A stretch of DNA of 23,177 nucleotides, from NCBI GenBank assembly GCA_934276485.1, contig CAKQTE010000012.1, forward strand, positions 1 through 23,177. The letters are read 5' to 3'. The first letter of the stretch is position 1. Each line of letters starts with the position of its first letter. The notes beneath the pieces were generated by a model that saw nothing but the letters and a program-made list of their open reading frames with translations, had not been told where the DNA came from and made no database searches. Below are positions 1 through 8,870 of this stretch, in pieces. Source of the DNA: an uncultured Spirochaetales bacterium (GTDB lineage: Bacteria > Spirochaetota > Spirochaetia > Sphaerochaetales > Sphaerochaetaceae). The position numbers and the translations under genes are program-made.

Positions 1-598
1 GGAACCATCTGTTATTATATTGCTTCACGTAGTAGGGATGGCATATTGTCTCGAACTCATGGCCTTTGAATGTGCGATATTGAAGTTTGAGAGGCTGGTG
101 GTTGACGGTGGCATCAATGATGCCAGAGAGATGTTCCAATCCTTGGAGTTTATCATTTTGTTCAAAGGAAATGAGATTTTCAGCATTAGCCTTTATGCCA
201 AAGCGGTATTCCAAATTAGAGATAACCTCTTCAAGCCATGCAGTAGCTGGTGTACCTCTATAGCGTCCGAGCATTTGAATGGTTGAACGCAGATTGTTTA
301 CCTCTTCAATGGACATCTCATTATTATATATAGTGAAGTTTGGGTCTTCATATCTATAATAGTGTTCTTTGCCCGCAGCCATAGGATAGGCCTTTATTGG
401 TGCATCAAAGGTTACTCTATCGCGCATATACTTAATGTCAGCACGTATTTGGCGAATACTAACTTCGATACCTGTCAGGTCATAGAGGGCGTCATTTACC
501 TTCTCTATGAGGTCCTCGAAAGTATATTTATGCTTAAAGTCACTGAAGCATCTGTCTAGTATTTGATACCTGAGTTGGGCATTCTTGTTTGTTGGCAT
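1..598 (-). CDS. WYL-domain transcriptional regulator (partial, C-terminus beyond left edge)
   Basis: This gene is cut by the window edge, so only its first 199 codons are visible, starting at the ATG at 598-596. The protein begins MPTNKNAQLRYQILDRCFSD. It has an N-terminal winged-helix-like part, then a YYRYEDPNFTIYN segment, and the start of a WYL-type domain (QPLKLQYRTFKGHEFETICH). It is clearly homologous along its visible length to the product of 11754-12491: both share the LDRC, HKYT, API, YYRY, LEEVI/LEEII, LQGLE and YxTFxGHE blocks. WYL proteins are usually DNA-binding regulators that sense nucleic acid or nucleotide ligands, and they often sit beside phage-defence genes. A Bacteroidota -7 box and an operator-like inverted repeat lie upstream, so autoregulation is plausible. 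That it controls the neighbouring defence operons is inference. Confidence 0.85.
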   Translation of the reverse strand, partial: MPTNKNAQLRYQILDRCFSDFKHKYTFEDLIEKVNDALYDLTGIEVSIRQIRADIKYMRDRVTFDAPIKAYPMAAGKEHYYRYEDPNFTIYNNEMSIEEVNNLRSTIQMLGRYRGTPATAWLEEVISNLEYRFGIKANAENLISFEQNDKLQGLEHLSGIIDATVNHQPLKLQYRTFKGHEFETICHPYYVKQYNNRWF

Positions 599-678
599 GA
601 TTGTCAGCTATTATCGTTACTATTATGAAGGTATGTTGCCTTCGTCAAGTCTAAAGAACTTTGTCTATATTGACCGCT

Positions 679-687
679 GCAAAGGTA
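679..687 (-). promoter_or_regulatory. Promoter -7 box for the edge WYL gene
   Basis: Minus-strand TACCTTTGC matches the Bacteroidota sigma-ABfr -7 consensus TAnnTTTG. It lies about 80 bp upstream of the ATG at 598. No TTG is visible at the usual -33 distance, so recognition may depend on other contacts. The operator-like repeat at 743-763 lies about 55 bp further upstream. Confidence 0.55.
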
Positions 688-742
688 ATCAAAAAAATAC
701 AGATTAGATATTATATCCTAAGAAATTAAGAGTTTTTATACT

Positions 743-763
743 TCTGTGCAGTATTTGTGCACA
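743..763. promoter_or_regulatory. Operator-like inverted repeat, copy 1 (TCTGTGCAG-N6-TGCACA)
   Basis: The 8-bp arms TCTGTGCA (743-750) and TGCACAGA (758-765) form a perfect inverted repeat with a 7-bp spacer. The core TCTGTGCAG-N6-TGCACA recurs identically at 11435-11455 and 17467-17487, each time upstream of a different transcription unit. This copy lies upstream of the edge WYL gene and downstream of the Druantia-like operon. A dimeric regulator site is the simplest reading. Confidence 0.65.
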
Positions 764-799
764 GATTTTCTCTATTATGATTTTGTCTTGCTCTTTCAA

Positions 800-847
800 G
801 TAAAGAAATAGTGTCCAGCTTTTTATGGATGGACACCATTTCTTTAC
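800..847 (-). terminator. 18-bp hairpin terminator at the end of the Druantia-like operon
   Basis: The left arm at 800-817 and the right arm at 830-847 are complementary over 18 bp with one G-U pair, around a 12-nt loop. The right arm overlaps the stop codon (846-844) of the last minus-strand gene. A T-rich tail is present on the plus-strand side (848 onward) but not on the minus side, so the hairpin may work in both directions or mainly protect the mRNA 3' end. Confidence 0.6.
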
Positions 848-1215
848 TTTTCTTTTGCTGCTATGGTATATAAGATACCTCCGCTTCTGATAACTTTATT
901 ATGTAAGGCAAGGTTCTGTCCCAGATTATTCTTGATCTCGCTATAGGTGATACCTGGATTAATGCTTCGTTCCAAGTCCCAGCCGTATGCAATACCTCCA
1001 TCCGGTCGTATGCTGACATCGTACTTTTCTGATTGAATGGTGAGTGAACGGTAATGAGGGAGAAGCTCGTATTTGAGTTCTACCGGTGTGTTCGCAATCT
1101 CATTCATACACTTCTGGAGGAATTTGTCAAAGTCATTTCTCTTTTTAAAATTCTTTTCCAGAGTGAATGTGTCATCATCTTCAATGTCATAAATAGGTTG
1201 GAACATTACCTGCAT
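844..1215 (-). CDS. C-terminal PLD/MIT_C-like fragment of the DruE-like helicase (frameshifted)
   Basis: This 123-aa reading frame overlaps the 3' end of the helicase gene by 29 bp in another frame. It does not look like an independent protein. Its features (the ending PHYRSLTIQ, then DVSIRPDGGIAYGWDLERS) resemble the second half of a MIT_C/phospholipase-D-like domain. The first half of that domain appears at the end of the helicase (YSDRYLNSPLGCILLASLIK, then VDRLTIM). Joining the two frames near 1195-1215 by a one-base shift would give a continuous C-terminal domain and a protein of about 2050 residues. The frame opens upstream of its ATG, so a chance start at 1215 is likely. It could be translated by coupling as a separate subunit, but a mutation or sequence error is simpler. 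The ORF itself is certain; the MIT_C assignment is pattern recognition. Confidence 0.7.
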   Translation of the reverse strand: MQVMFQPIYDIEDDDTFTLEKNFKKRNDFDKFLQKCMNEIANTPVELKYELLPHYRSLTIQSEKYDVSIRPDGGIAYGWDLERSINPGITYSEIKNNLGQNLALHNKVIRSGGILYTIAAKEK

Positions 1216-4200
1216 TCTCTTTGCTGGAGCGCATGATGGTTAGTCGATCAACTTTCAGTCCATATCTGCTTTTAAGCTGCTTGATCAGACTGGCCAGCAA
1301 GATACAACCTAATGGAGAGTTTAGATATCTATCTGAGTAATTCATGCGAACATGCTGCATACTAGATAAATATTTGCCTATTTGCTCCCATTGAGTTGGG
1401 TTACTGTCAACAATTCCGTCTAGAAGTGCGTTTGAATCCAGGTCTTTCGTAATATACTCTTCAAACATTTGGCTATTTGAAGTAGTCAACTCATGGATGA
1501 TGGCTTCCTTATCAATCTTTTCAACAGTAAATTTCGGAAAATCTTCTGTTGAAATGAAGATATCGGCAGCTTGTCCCCAGCTATCATTGAAATCATTACT
1601 TACCTCATTGCTGAAATAGATTTTGTGCTCTCCGCTTTTGAAGTTCAGCATGATGAGTGGATGGACATCCTTTTGGTCAGGCATGATGTAGATATCCTCC
1701 TTGTAGAGCATATTGAGGGCAGAAGTGAGCTGGTCGGCAGGAAGTTGTTTGAAATTTATCTTCTTGTCGAGAATATAGTTTATCTTTATATCATTTAATG
1801 ACAGCTCCTTTATGTTATGTGCAAATGGGAATGCATCTGCTTCCCAATTCTCTACTTTGCCTGATATGAATATGGAGAGAATGTCCAGCATATTGCTTCT
1901 CATAAGATGGTAGAGTTCTGTAGTTAAATCAGAAGTTACCTTCTTTGCATCAGGACATATCTTCTTGATGTTGTCATCTACTTCTCTACTTTCCACTTCC
2001 ATGGTGAGCCATGAAAGGGCTGCATGACGGTCCAGGTAGTTGAGATACCATTGGGTGTTTCTGTCAATTAAGCAATTAGTACAAGCTTTATCGCAGTTAC
2101 AACCTTTCAGTGCATCGTATGCAGCTTTGAAAACTTCATCTTTATAATCAAAAAGCAGTGGAGAATAGCCGGAGCCGCCAAGAGCTGTATCATAGATGAA
2201 GATTGAATTATAGCTCTCATTATAGCCAAAGTCTATTTCTCCATCATTGATGCCAAGTATCTCTGTGAGTTTTCTGCTAAGGATTGCTCCCAGGGAATAG
2301 AGTGTATTGGGGTCTATGATAGGGTTGGAGTTGGCATCATAGAACTTAATCTCTACCAGATCTGTTTGATAGCGTCCTACAAGAAGGACATTTCTTCTGA
2401 TATTTGCTCCGTCATTCTCTGTACCTTGGCACTCTTTACCTGCCAGGAGATGCTTATGAAGAGCTAATGGATGCTTGTCATCTGATGCTCCTGCAAATCC
2501 GTCTTCTACCTTCATTTTACCACAATATGGGCACAAGGCATATCCATATCCCTTTCCTTTGTTGTAGAACAGAATCTCAGAACCGTTTGCTCCACTTCTC
2601 ATCTTGAACTTAATGTCATGTTCGTTTTCCGACCATGGTTCCATTTTCAGGAGTACAGGTTGAATGAGATTCATGGCATTGTTATTTTTAAGGACACGAG
2701 TGGTTTTGGAATCCCAGCCCACAGTGAATCCTGCCGGTTCAACAATTTCTGTGAAGTGGTTGGTCCCGATTGTCATATTTGAGAGTCCGTGCATAGTTCC
2801 CATCTGGTGACATGAAGGACATTCATCCAAAGGTTTGCCATAAACGATGGTCGTATAGTGGCAGTGATTGCAATATTGAATGACATTCTTCTTCGTGCTG
2901 TCAAAGCGAGACTTAAGAGTGATGCCGCTAGGTTCATAACACCATTCATTGATGATGACTTTATTGCCGGGAGCATATGCTGAAACGGCGTGGCTCATGT
3001 GTAATGTTGGCATCTTAGCTCCTGTTTTGCCTGCTCTGTCCAGATCTGTGGTGAATTCTACCAGTCCTGTTGGAATACCTGCTGATGGCAGGAAGTTGTT
3101 CTCAGCCAGCCATGGCATAAGAGAAGAATTGATAAAGTTATTTTTACTATTTGTTACGGCATATCGTTGACGGGCTGGTGCTCCTTCTGTGTCCTCGATA
3201 ATCTTGTCATAGATATCTACTCTTTCTCCATACTCTTTTTTAAGCTTCAGAATCTTTGCTTTACACTTTTGAGTTGAGCTCTCCAAATCTTGAACGGCAA
3301 GGATACTTCCTTTGACGAGTTCTGCATATTTGGGCAATAAGGCCTGGTAATGGCTTTGGTGATTAAGTATGTCGTCGAGGAAATCACAGAAGAGGTCGCA
3401 TGCTGAAACTTCTCCACCGAAGAAGTTTTCGATGGTAGCTTTCACTCTGATACCTCCTCTGGAAGCAACATATGTAGAGAAAAGATAGCTGTTGACCTGA
3501 CGCTGGATGATTTGTACACTTTCAAGTCTTACCTGTGCCATTTGAGTTATGTGTGCCATTGACCAACCTGGATTATTCCAGGCTGACATACCTATCGGAT
3601 TAGGGGCACAGAAGGTTAAGGCCAACGCTTTTGTTTCCATGCGTCGTCCTGCTCGTCCTGCTCTTTGGAGATAATTTGCAGGTTTTGGTGGTACATCATT
3701 CATTACAACCTCAGAGATGCCTTTCAAATCCACACCCATTTCCATGGTTGTTGAACAGGAGAGGATATTGAGGTAGCCTTTATTAAACTGCTCCTCATAT
3801 TTGTCCAGTACCTGTCTCTGCTGCTGACCGGAATGTTCACCTGCAATGAAGATTGGTTGCATATGCAGTATGTTTATTATAAGGTTGTTGAGCAATCCTC
3901 TATTCTTGATCTCTTGGAGGTTTTTATTAACCCAATCTGTTATATCCTGGTCACTTACGCTCTTTATCCCATCACTTGTTTTCTTTTGGCGCTTAGGATA
4001 TGGGAATAGTGGAAAATGCAACTCAGAAGATTCTTCAATCTTAAATCTGTCAAAGTTTGATTTTGATATGTATCCGCTTATTCTTGGGCTGAAACCTCTG
4101 AACAGGGTATCAACAAACACATTGTCCACAGGGCATACGTATGCTTTGTCCATGAGTTGTATTTTTACCTTATCCTTATCTAATATGTCCAGAATGTATC

Positions 4201-6991
4201 CATGTTTCTCCCTGTCAACTTCTTCCAGCACATTTTGGGTGAGGTATTTCCACGCGTCTTGTAAGATGCTATTTATCAGATCTATATTTTCCTGGTTAAG
4301 CTCTTTTGTGGAGTTGATATTCAAGGCTGCACACAAAAGAAGAACAATCCTGTTCTGGCTTTCTTTTACTTTACCCTTTTCTGACAGAGTTACCGTTTGC
4401 CATTTGCTTACCTTTCTATTCCCATAGTGGGCGTCTGAACTTGATGGATAAATTGGAGAACTGAAATCTGTTTGTGTTAAGAAAAATTTATAGCTTTCCG
4501 AGAGGGCATAGTGACGGTTGCCTCTGATGTAATAATCAAGGCATATTTTGAGAAAGTCCTGCCAATCCGAGTCAGTAAAGCTTCTGGCGGCCAATTTTGC
4601 AGGAACTTTGGCACCTTTTAATGAAGGGTATACAGCTTTCACTAATCCCATGGTCTCCAAGGAATTAGAATGCTTTGGTATCCATCCAAACTGGTCAACA
4701 TAGAGGGCACGAAGGTAGTTGGTAGGTTTGAAATCAATACCATTAACCCCTTTGCTTCTTGCCTCTCCAAGATGTTTGAACATCTTCTTGAGCTCTATAT
4801 TTTTCTCTAACGATTTTTCAATACTGTCCCATGCAACAGGAATAGGGGATGGGTCCTTACTGTTTCCCATTCTCTTGTCTTCCAGATTCTTGAATAAAGG
4901 CATTAATGGAGCTGGAATCATAGGCATAGTTTTGAATGCCTGATATTGCGCTTCTTCTTCTTTACTTAATCCTCCTCCTGGATTGTAATCCTGAAGTCTG
5001 ACTTCGCAAAGGTTGTGATATATTGCCGTACGAATCCAGTTACGTTCCACATCTTGATTGAGAGTCATTGCAGATTTTGCCGTGTTTTGACGGCTATCTG
5101 TAAATGTAATGAACTTTCTTCCTTCGTATATCAACTCCAAGTCATTCTGATCTGCAGCTGGTTCTGCATTGTCAAGCAATATTGGTGCTAAAATACGGCC
5201 CATGAAGGTTGCACTGGCACGAAAATATTGGATTTTTCCAAAGTCTATGCTACCTCCACAGTGAGGGCATACGTTTTTACCATATTGATCCCAGCACTCC
5301 TTATATCCGTTGCCGTCATCGTTTTTAATTGCATTAATTCTAGAAACATCTGTACTTATTGTAAAGACGTTTTCTTGCACATTGTTTCTTGGGCATTTAT
5401 TTGGCTCCTTTGCCAATATGAATGGTGAATAGGGACTGTTGCTCTTTTCAGATTTAGCATCCTCATTGGTATCCTCTTCATCTGAAACGTAATCAAATAT
5501 ATCACTGTTGAGTTTTGTCGTATTCACTCTCATGCGGAAAGCCTCATTCTTATCATTACTTTGTTCTCCAACCAGCAGTGTTCCTCCACAGTGTGGGCAT
5601 GTCGCTATTTCCAAAAGAGGCTTTTGGCAAGATGGACAGGTAGTGTTCTGGTAGGTGGTTAGGGATCCGAAGTTGATGCTGCTACCTTTATGGGTTTTAC
5701 AATCCGGATTGGTGCAGACATAGATGCCTCTAATGGATCGAATGAAGAAATGGATACGTGAAGGCAATAGGGCACCTGCTGAAACATCTAGATTCAGCCC
5801 CATTATTTTTTCACCAAGCTTGTTTACAAGTCTCAGGCTTTCTTCCCTTGATAGCTTCTTGTTGAAGACATTAGATATGGCGCTAAGTGCCAATGATGGC
5901 TCTTTGTTTATCTTTTTTCTTAAGCCCTCAATATCTCCAATCGTGGCCTTTCCTGAGAATTCTTTGTTTATTTCACCTAATAGATCAGCACATGCAGAGT
6001 TGTTTAAATCGGGTATAATTCGTTTGCCATCAATAACTTCTATATCTGATGCTGCTTTGCCGGTGATGTCCGATACGAACTGTTTCAGCTCTATTGCTGT
6101 CTTAGGATCTTTTGGGTCACCAATTGTTGCAGAAGTCAGGGCAAAGTTTACCTGTTCTATGGTGACTCCAAAAGCATCCAGAATTCTTCTTATCTGAAGA
6201 GAAAGCTCTGCTGCAGAAGATCCTGTATAAGTATGGGCTTCATCCAGTAATATCCATCTCAATTTACCTTGTGATTTCTTAAGAATACTTTGGTCTTCCG
6301 GTCTTACCAACATGTAGTTAAGCATTGTTGGATTAGTAAAAAGAATCTGAGGTGGTGTTTCCCTTATTTGTCTTCGAGACAAGAGCTGGGGATGAGCTTG
6401 TAATGCCTTGTTTCTTTGTATGTCCTCAGGGGTGTCACCATTATATATGGCATAGGTGACCTTTGGTGAAAGTGCAGAACACCAGGCATGTACTCTTCTT
6501 TGCTGGTTTTTCATCAGGGCATTGAGAGGGTAGATGAAGATGGCTTGCACTCCTTCATTTACTACAGTACTCTTCTGACGATATAGATCCTGTATGACTG
6601 GAATCATGAAGCATTCTGTCTTTCCAGATCCTGTTCCTGAAGTAACTACAATGGTCTTTTTGTCATTGAGTAGTGTCTTCCAGCTGTTAGTTTGATGAGT
6701 ATATGGGGCTCTATCTAGAGGAAAGCGATATTCTTCATCTTCTATGCTTCCTATGGCTCTTACAAAATTTTCGTCTAGAACATGTTGTTTTGTGGCATGT
6801 TCTAGAAACGTCATGGAAGAGCTTTTCCATGGAAAAATTGTTTGAAAGACAGGAGGAGCAATGAGAGGCTCCTTTTGTGTCAGGAGTTCTCTCAGATAGT
6901 TTTGCTCTTCCTTATGCCCAGATACCCATGTAGATACCAATGCATCTACGAGTGCCTTGTTTGCGTCTGTGTAGAATTTAGCGTAATCCAT
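1187..6991 (-). CDS. druE: DruE-like SF2 helicase with DUF1998-type zinc-binding C-terminal region (Druantia)
   Basis: This 1934-aa SF2 DNA helicase is of the type found in Druantia and, more distantly, DISARM (DrmA) and MrfA. Visible motifs are a Q-motif region near residue 100, Walker A TSGTGSGKTE at 117-126, YPLNAL at 154-159, TNPTML at 219-224, DEAH at 250-253 and SAT at 287-289. Motif V is MEMGVDLKG near 1085 and motif VI NYLQRAGRAGRR near 1110. FTDSRQNTAKSA near 630 is typical of this clade. Cysteine pairs form zinc knuckles near 425-470, 576, 1373-1390 and 1487. A DUF1998-type CNCDKACTNC cluster lies near 1630-1640. The C-terminus starts a PLD/MIT_C-like domain near 1880 but stops early; the rest is in another frame (844-1215). 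Its ATG overlaps the preceding gene by 14 bp, indicating coupling. The family assignment is strong, the Druantia subtype is likely, and a role in phage defence is inferred from the family. The truncation may impair it. Confidence 0.85.
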   Translation of the reverse strand: MDYAKFYTDANKALVDALVSTWVSGHKEEQNYLRELLTQKEPLIAPPVFQTIFPWKSSSMTFLEHATKQHVLDENFVRAIGSIEDEEYRFPLDRAPYTHQTNSWKTLLNDKKTIVVTSGTGSGKTECFMIPVIQDLYRQKSTVVNEGVQAIFIYPLNALMKNQQRRVHAWCSALSPKVTYAIYNGDTPEDIQRNKALQAHPQLLSRRQIRETPPQILFTNPTMLNYMLVRPEDQSILKKSQGKLRWILLDEAHTYTGSSAAELSLQIRRILDAFGVTIEQVNFALTSATIGDPKDPKTAIELKQFVSDITGKAASDIEVIDGKRIIPDLNNSACADLLGEINKEFSGKATIGDIEGLRKKINKEPSLALSAISNVFNKKLSREESLRLVNKLGEKIMGLNLDVSAGALLPSRIHFFIRSIRGIYVCTNPDCKTHKGSSINFGSLTTYQNTTCPSCQKPLLEIATCPHCGGTLLVGEQSNDKNEAFRMRVNTTKLNSDIFDYVSDEEDTNEDAKSEKSNSPYSPFILAKEPNKCPRNNVQENVFTISTDVSRINAIKNDDGNGYKECWDQYGKNVCPHCGGSIDFGKIQYFRASATFMGRILAPILLDNAEPAADQNDLELIYEGRKFITFTDSRQNTAKSAMTLNQDVERNWIRTAIYHNLCEVRLQDYNPGGGLSKEEEAQYQAFKTMPMIPAPLMPLFKNLEDKRMGNSKDPSPIPVAWDSIEKSLEKNIELKKMFKHLGEARSKGVNGIDFKPTNYLRALYVDQFGWIPKHSNSLETMGLVKAVYPSLKGAKVPAKLAARSFTDSDWQDFLKICLDYYIRGNRHYALSESYKFFLTQTDFSSPIYPSSSDAHYGNRKVSKWQTVTLSEKGKVKESQNRIVLLLCAALNINSTKELNQENIDLINSILQDAWKYLTQNVLEEVDREKHGYILDILDKDKVKIQLMDKAYVCPVDNVFVDTLFRGFSPRISGYISKSNFDRFKIEESSELHFPLFPYPKRQKKTSDGIKSVSDQDITDWVNKNLQEIKNRGLLNNLIINILHMQPIFIAGEHSGQQQRQVLDKYEEQFNKGYLNILSCSTTMEMGVDLKGISEVVMNDVPPKPANYLQRAGRAGRRMETKALALTFCAPNPIGMSAWNNPGWSMAHITQMAQVRLESVQIIQRQVNSYLFSTYVASRGGIRVKATIENFFGGEVSACDLFCDFLDDILNHQSHYQALLPKYAELVKGSILAVQDLESSTQKCKAKILKLKKEYGERVDIYDKIIEDTEGAPARQRYAVTNSKNNFINSSLMPWLAENNFLPSAGIPTGLVEFTTDLDRAGKTGAKMPTLHMSHAVSAYAPGNKVIINEWCYEPSGITLKSRFDSTKKNVIQYCNHCHYTTIVYGKPLDECPSCHQMGTMHGLSNMTIGTNHFTEIVEPAGFTVGWDSKTTRVLKNNNAMNLIQPVLLKMEPWSENEHDIKFKMRSGANGSEILFYNKGKGYGYALCPYCGKMKVEDGFAGASDDKHPLALHKHLLAGKECQGTENDGANIRRNVLLVGRYQTDLVEIKFYDANSNPIIDPNTLYSLGAILSRKLTEILGINDGEIDFGYNESYNSIFIYDTALGGSGYSPLLFDYKDEVFKAAYDALKGCNCDKACTNCLIDRNTQWYLNYLDRHAALSWLTMEVESREVDDNIKKICPDAKKVTSDLTTELYHLMRSNMLDILSIFISGKVENWEADAFPFAHNIKELSLNDIKINYILDKKINFKQLPADQLTSALNMLYKEDIYIMPDQKDVHPLIMLNFKSGEHKIYFSNEVSNDFNDSWGQAADIFISTEDFPKFTVEKIDKEAIIHELTTSNSQMFEEYITKDLDSNALLDGIVDSNPTQWEQIGKYLSSMQHVRMNYSDRYLNSPLGCILLASLIKQLKSRYGLKVDRLTIMRSSKENAGNVPTYL

Positions 6992-8846
6992 TATATTTCT
7001 TGTTTAATATCTTTAATGTTTTTGTAAATATATACGAATACATAGTAGTGAAGTATGTCCTATAGAAATTGATGATTTTCCTAAGTCGGACATTCTCTTC
7101 ACTTTTGTCATTCCAGATGTCCTTTCCTTCCCCATATGCATACTCTGCAGCGATGATAGGAGATTTTAGAAAGGTGAATTGGTATCCTGTGATGCCTTGA
7201 CAGGCATTTGGGACAAAATAATTCGCTTCCGGTTTTATGGTTATAGACGGCAAGTCTTCATTGTTGTCATTCTTTCCCATAATCCTTGAACGTAAATCCA
7301 AAATTTCTCTTTTAGAGAATAAATCCTCTGTTTCACTTAATCCTCCTGAAATGAATTTCTTAACATCCTCAGTATATTCAGAGTCTAATGTTGCTTTCAG
7401 CATTTCCTCCAAGCAGGTCATGAAAAGAGGCATGAGAGTCGTAGCTATATTTATGTCAATGGTACTATACATATCGAAGATACTGTCGATTGTTCTTTGC
7501 CAGTCTTCTTGTTTAATCCAATGAATTCCTATAGCGTATTCATGTTCTAGTCTGCTTACTTCAGCGGTGAAAATATGATTCTTGCCAGCAAGAAACATTA
7601 CTAGAATGAATCTTGTAAGAAGGCTTGGATCCTCTGCAATGGTACTGATGCATTCAAATACTTTAAAAGGAAGATGGTATTCTGCTGCTATCTCAAAATA
7701 CCTGGTGGCACTTTTCCAATGAGGGCCATTGTCCAGTCTCTCAGATTCCAGGAATCTTTTCCATCTTACGATAGTGGCGTCTGTATTCTCATCTTCAATG
7801 TCTTGAGGTACATCTTCTTCCAGATGAATGACTTTTGGTATCATCTGCTTTTCTTCATATTTGTCAGAGAATATGACGTAGGTATTCGAGTCATGGTTAG
7901 ACCAACTGCTGCTGATGTTACCATCCGTGCAATAGCCTAAATCTATTATCTCAATATAAGAGTCTGGGATATTTATACCTATAGGAAGGGCCATGACTTT
8001 TCCTTTGTATTCTTCTTCTGAATGAGAGGCATCGATGTTGAATACTCTAATTTGTCTTTTGTATTCCAATTCGTCATAGGATGTACCATATATGTATCGT
8101 TTTATCTTGATGGAGATACCCTCCAAAGAGAAAAGAATATGACTATTGATATCATCATAGTCATCTACATACAAATCATAGATTCTTCTGATTGATTCTT
8201 CGAAGTTGCTCATAGGCATGATTCCTTCTGGAAACTTTCCGTTGATGCAAACATCTGATTCTATGCTTTTTGAATCAATATAGCTGATTCGATACTTGTT
8301 CTCTCTATTTCCATGAGTGATAATACGATACCTGGTGAGATCATTTACTGATATAATCTCTCCTTCTTTGACGTGATGGTTTTGTGAGTCCAGAATTGAT
8401 AGTCCTATGAATGGAGTTGGAATTTCTATTTTCAATGACGGCATGCCAGCTATCAGGATTCTAAATCCTATTGTTGGACATATCTTTCCGCTCTCATTAC
8501 GCTCAATATGCCATCTGTTATCAGATGTAGAGTGTATTGAAAGGTTCTCGTTTTTTTCCATTACAACTTTTCCTCTGCTATTGTGACATGATATCGTTGC
8601 AGAGGTTATGGTTTCATGAGAAGATTCAAAAGACAAGTTACCGATAGAATAAAATGATTCAATCAAAGTATGATTGTCCGGCAGGTCAATCTTGATTTCA
8701 ATCCAACCAAATGGTAATATATGGTTTCTTGAAATTTTATGCCATATCTTTTCGGTTCTCAACCTGTAATATACACAATATTGTTTTGATTCGACAGGTT
8801 GTCCACCTTCATTCCATACTGAAATATATGGACATCTGTTTAGCAA
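6978..8846 (-). CDS. druH: DruH-like protein, C-terminal part (downstream of an in-frame TAG)
   Basis: This open frame continues that of 8868-11333 exactly. Only the TAG at 8870-8868 and eight sense codons (LESSNYKL region) separate that gene from the TTG at 8846. No ATG occurs until about residue 96, which speaks against an independent gene. The 622-aa product is largely beta-rich in its first 400 residues (VYYRLR, IEIKIDLP, IRRIYDLYVDDYDD), followed by a helical region. I see no catalytic motif. In Druantia type III, DruH is one large protein encoded beside DruE. This half fits the C-terminal part of a DruH/STY4851-like protein, with the GGIFIG...LNRCPYISV block spanning the stop. It overlaps the helicase start by 14 bp. 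Whether it is translated from TTG, by readthrough, or not at all cannot be decided here. Confidence 0.6.
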   Translation of the reverse strand: MLNRCPYISVWNEGGQPVESKQYCVYYRLRTEKIWHKISRNHILPFGWIEIKIDLPDNHTLIESFYSIGNLSFESSHETITSATISCHNSRGKVVMEKNENLSIHSTSDNRWHIERNESGKICPTIGFRILIAGMPSLKIEIPTPFIGLSILDSQNHHVKEGEIISVNDLTRYRIITHGNRENKYRISYIDSKSIESDVCINGKFPEGIMPMSNFEESIRRIYDLYVDDYDDINSHILFSLEGISIKIKRYIYGTSYDELEYKRQIRVFNIDASHSEEEYKGKVMALPIGINIPDSYIEIIDLGYCTDGNISSSWSNHDSNTYVIFSDKYEEKQMIPKVIHLEEDVPQDIEDENTDATIVRWKRFLESERLDNGPHWKSATRYFEIAAEYHLPFKVFECISTIAEDPSLLTRFILVMFLAGKNHIFTAEVSRLEHEYAIGIHWIKQEDWQRTIDSIFDMYSTIDINIATTLMPLFMTCLEEMLKATLDSEYTEDVKKFISGGLSETEDLFSKREILDLRSRIMGKNDNNEDLPSITIKPEANYFVPNACQGITGYQFTFLKSPIIAAEYAYGEGKDIWNDKSEENVRLRKIINFYRTYFTTMYSYIFTKTLKILNKKYNGLR

Positions 8847-8867
8847 CTTATAGTTACTGCTTTCTAA

Positions 8868-8870
8868 CTA
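8868..8870 (-). other. In-frame TAG interrupting the DruH-like reading frame
   Basis: The codons read ATC-TTC-ATT-GGA-TAG-TTA-GAA-AGC on the minus strand, and the frame stays open for 629 further codons. Without this codon the gene would encode about 1451 residues. A single C-to-T change from CAG would explain it. TAG is a normal stop elsewhere in the window (15441-15443 and the HicB-like gene), so genetic-code reassignment is unlikely. Confidence 0.8.

Noticed and set aside
3846..4427. Plus-strand 193-codon open frame
   Set aside because: It lies wholly antisense to the helicase gene, which has clear motifs throughout; its Ser/Leu/Phe-rich translation is typical of a shadow frame.
8868..8870. 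TAG reassigned to an amino acid (alternative genetic code)
   Set aside because: TAG ends the NYN gene and the HicB-like gene normally, and no other gene in the window needs readthrough.
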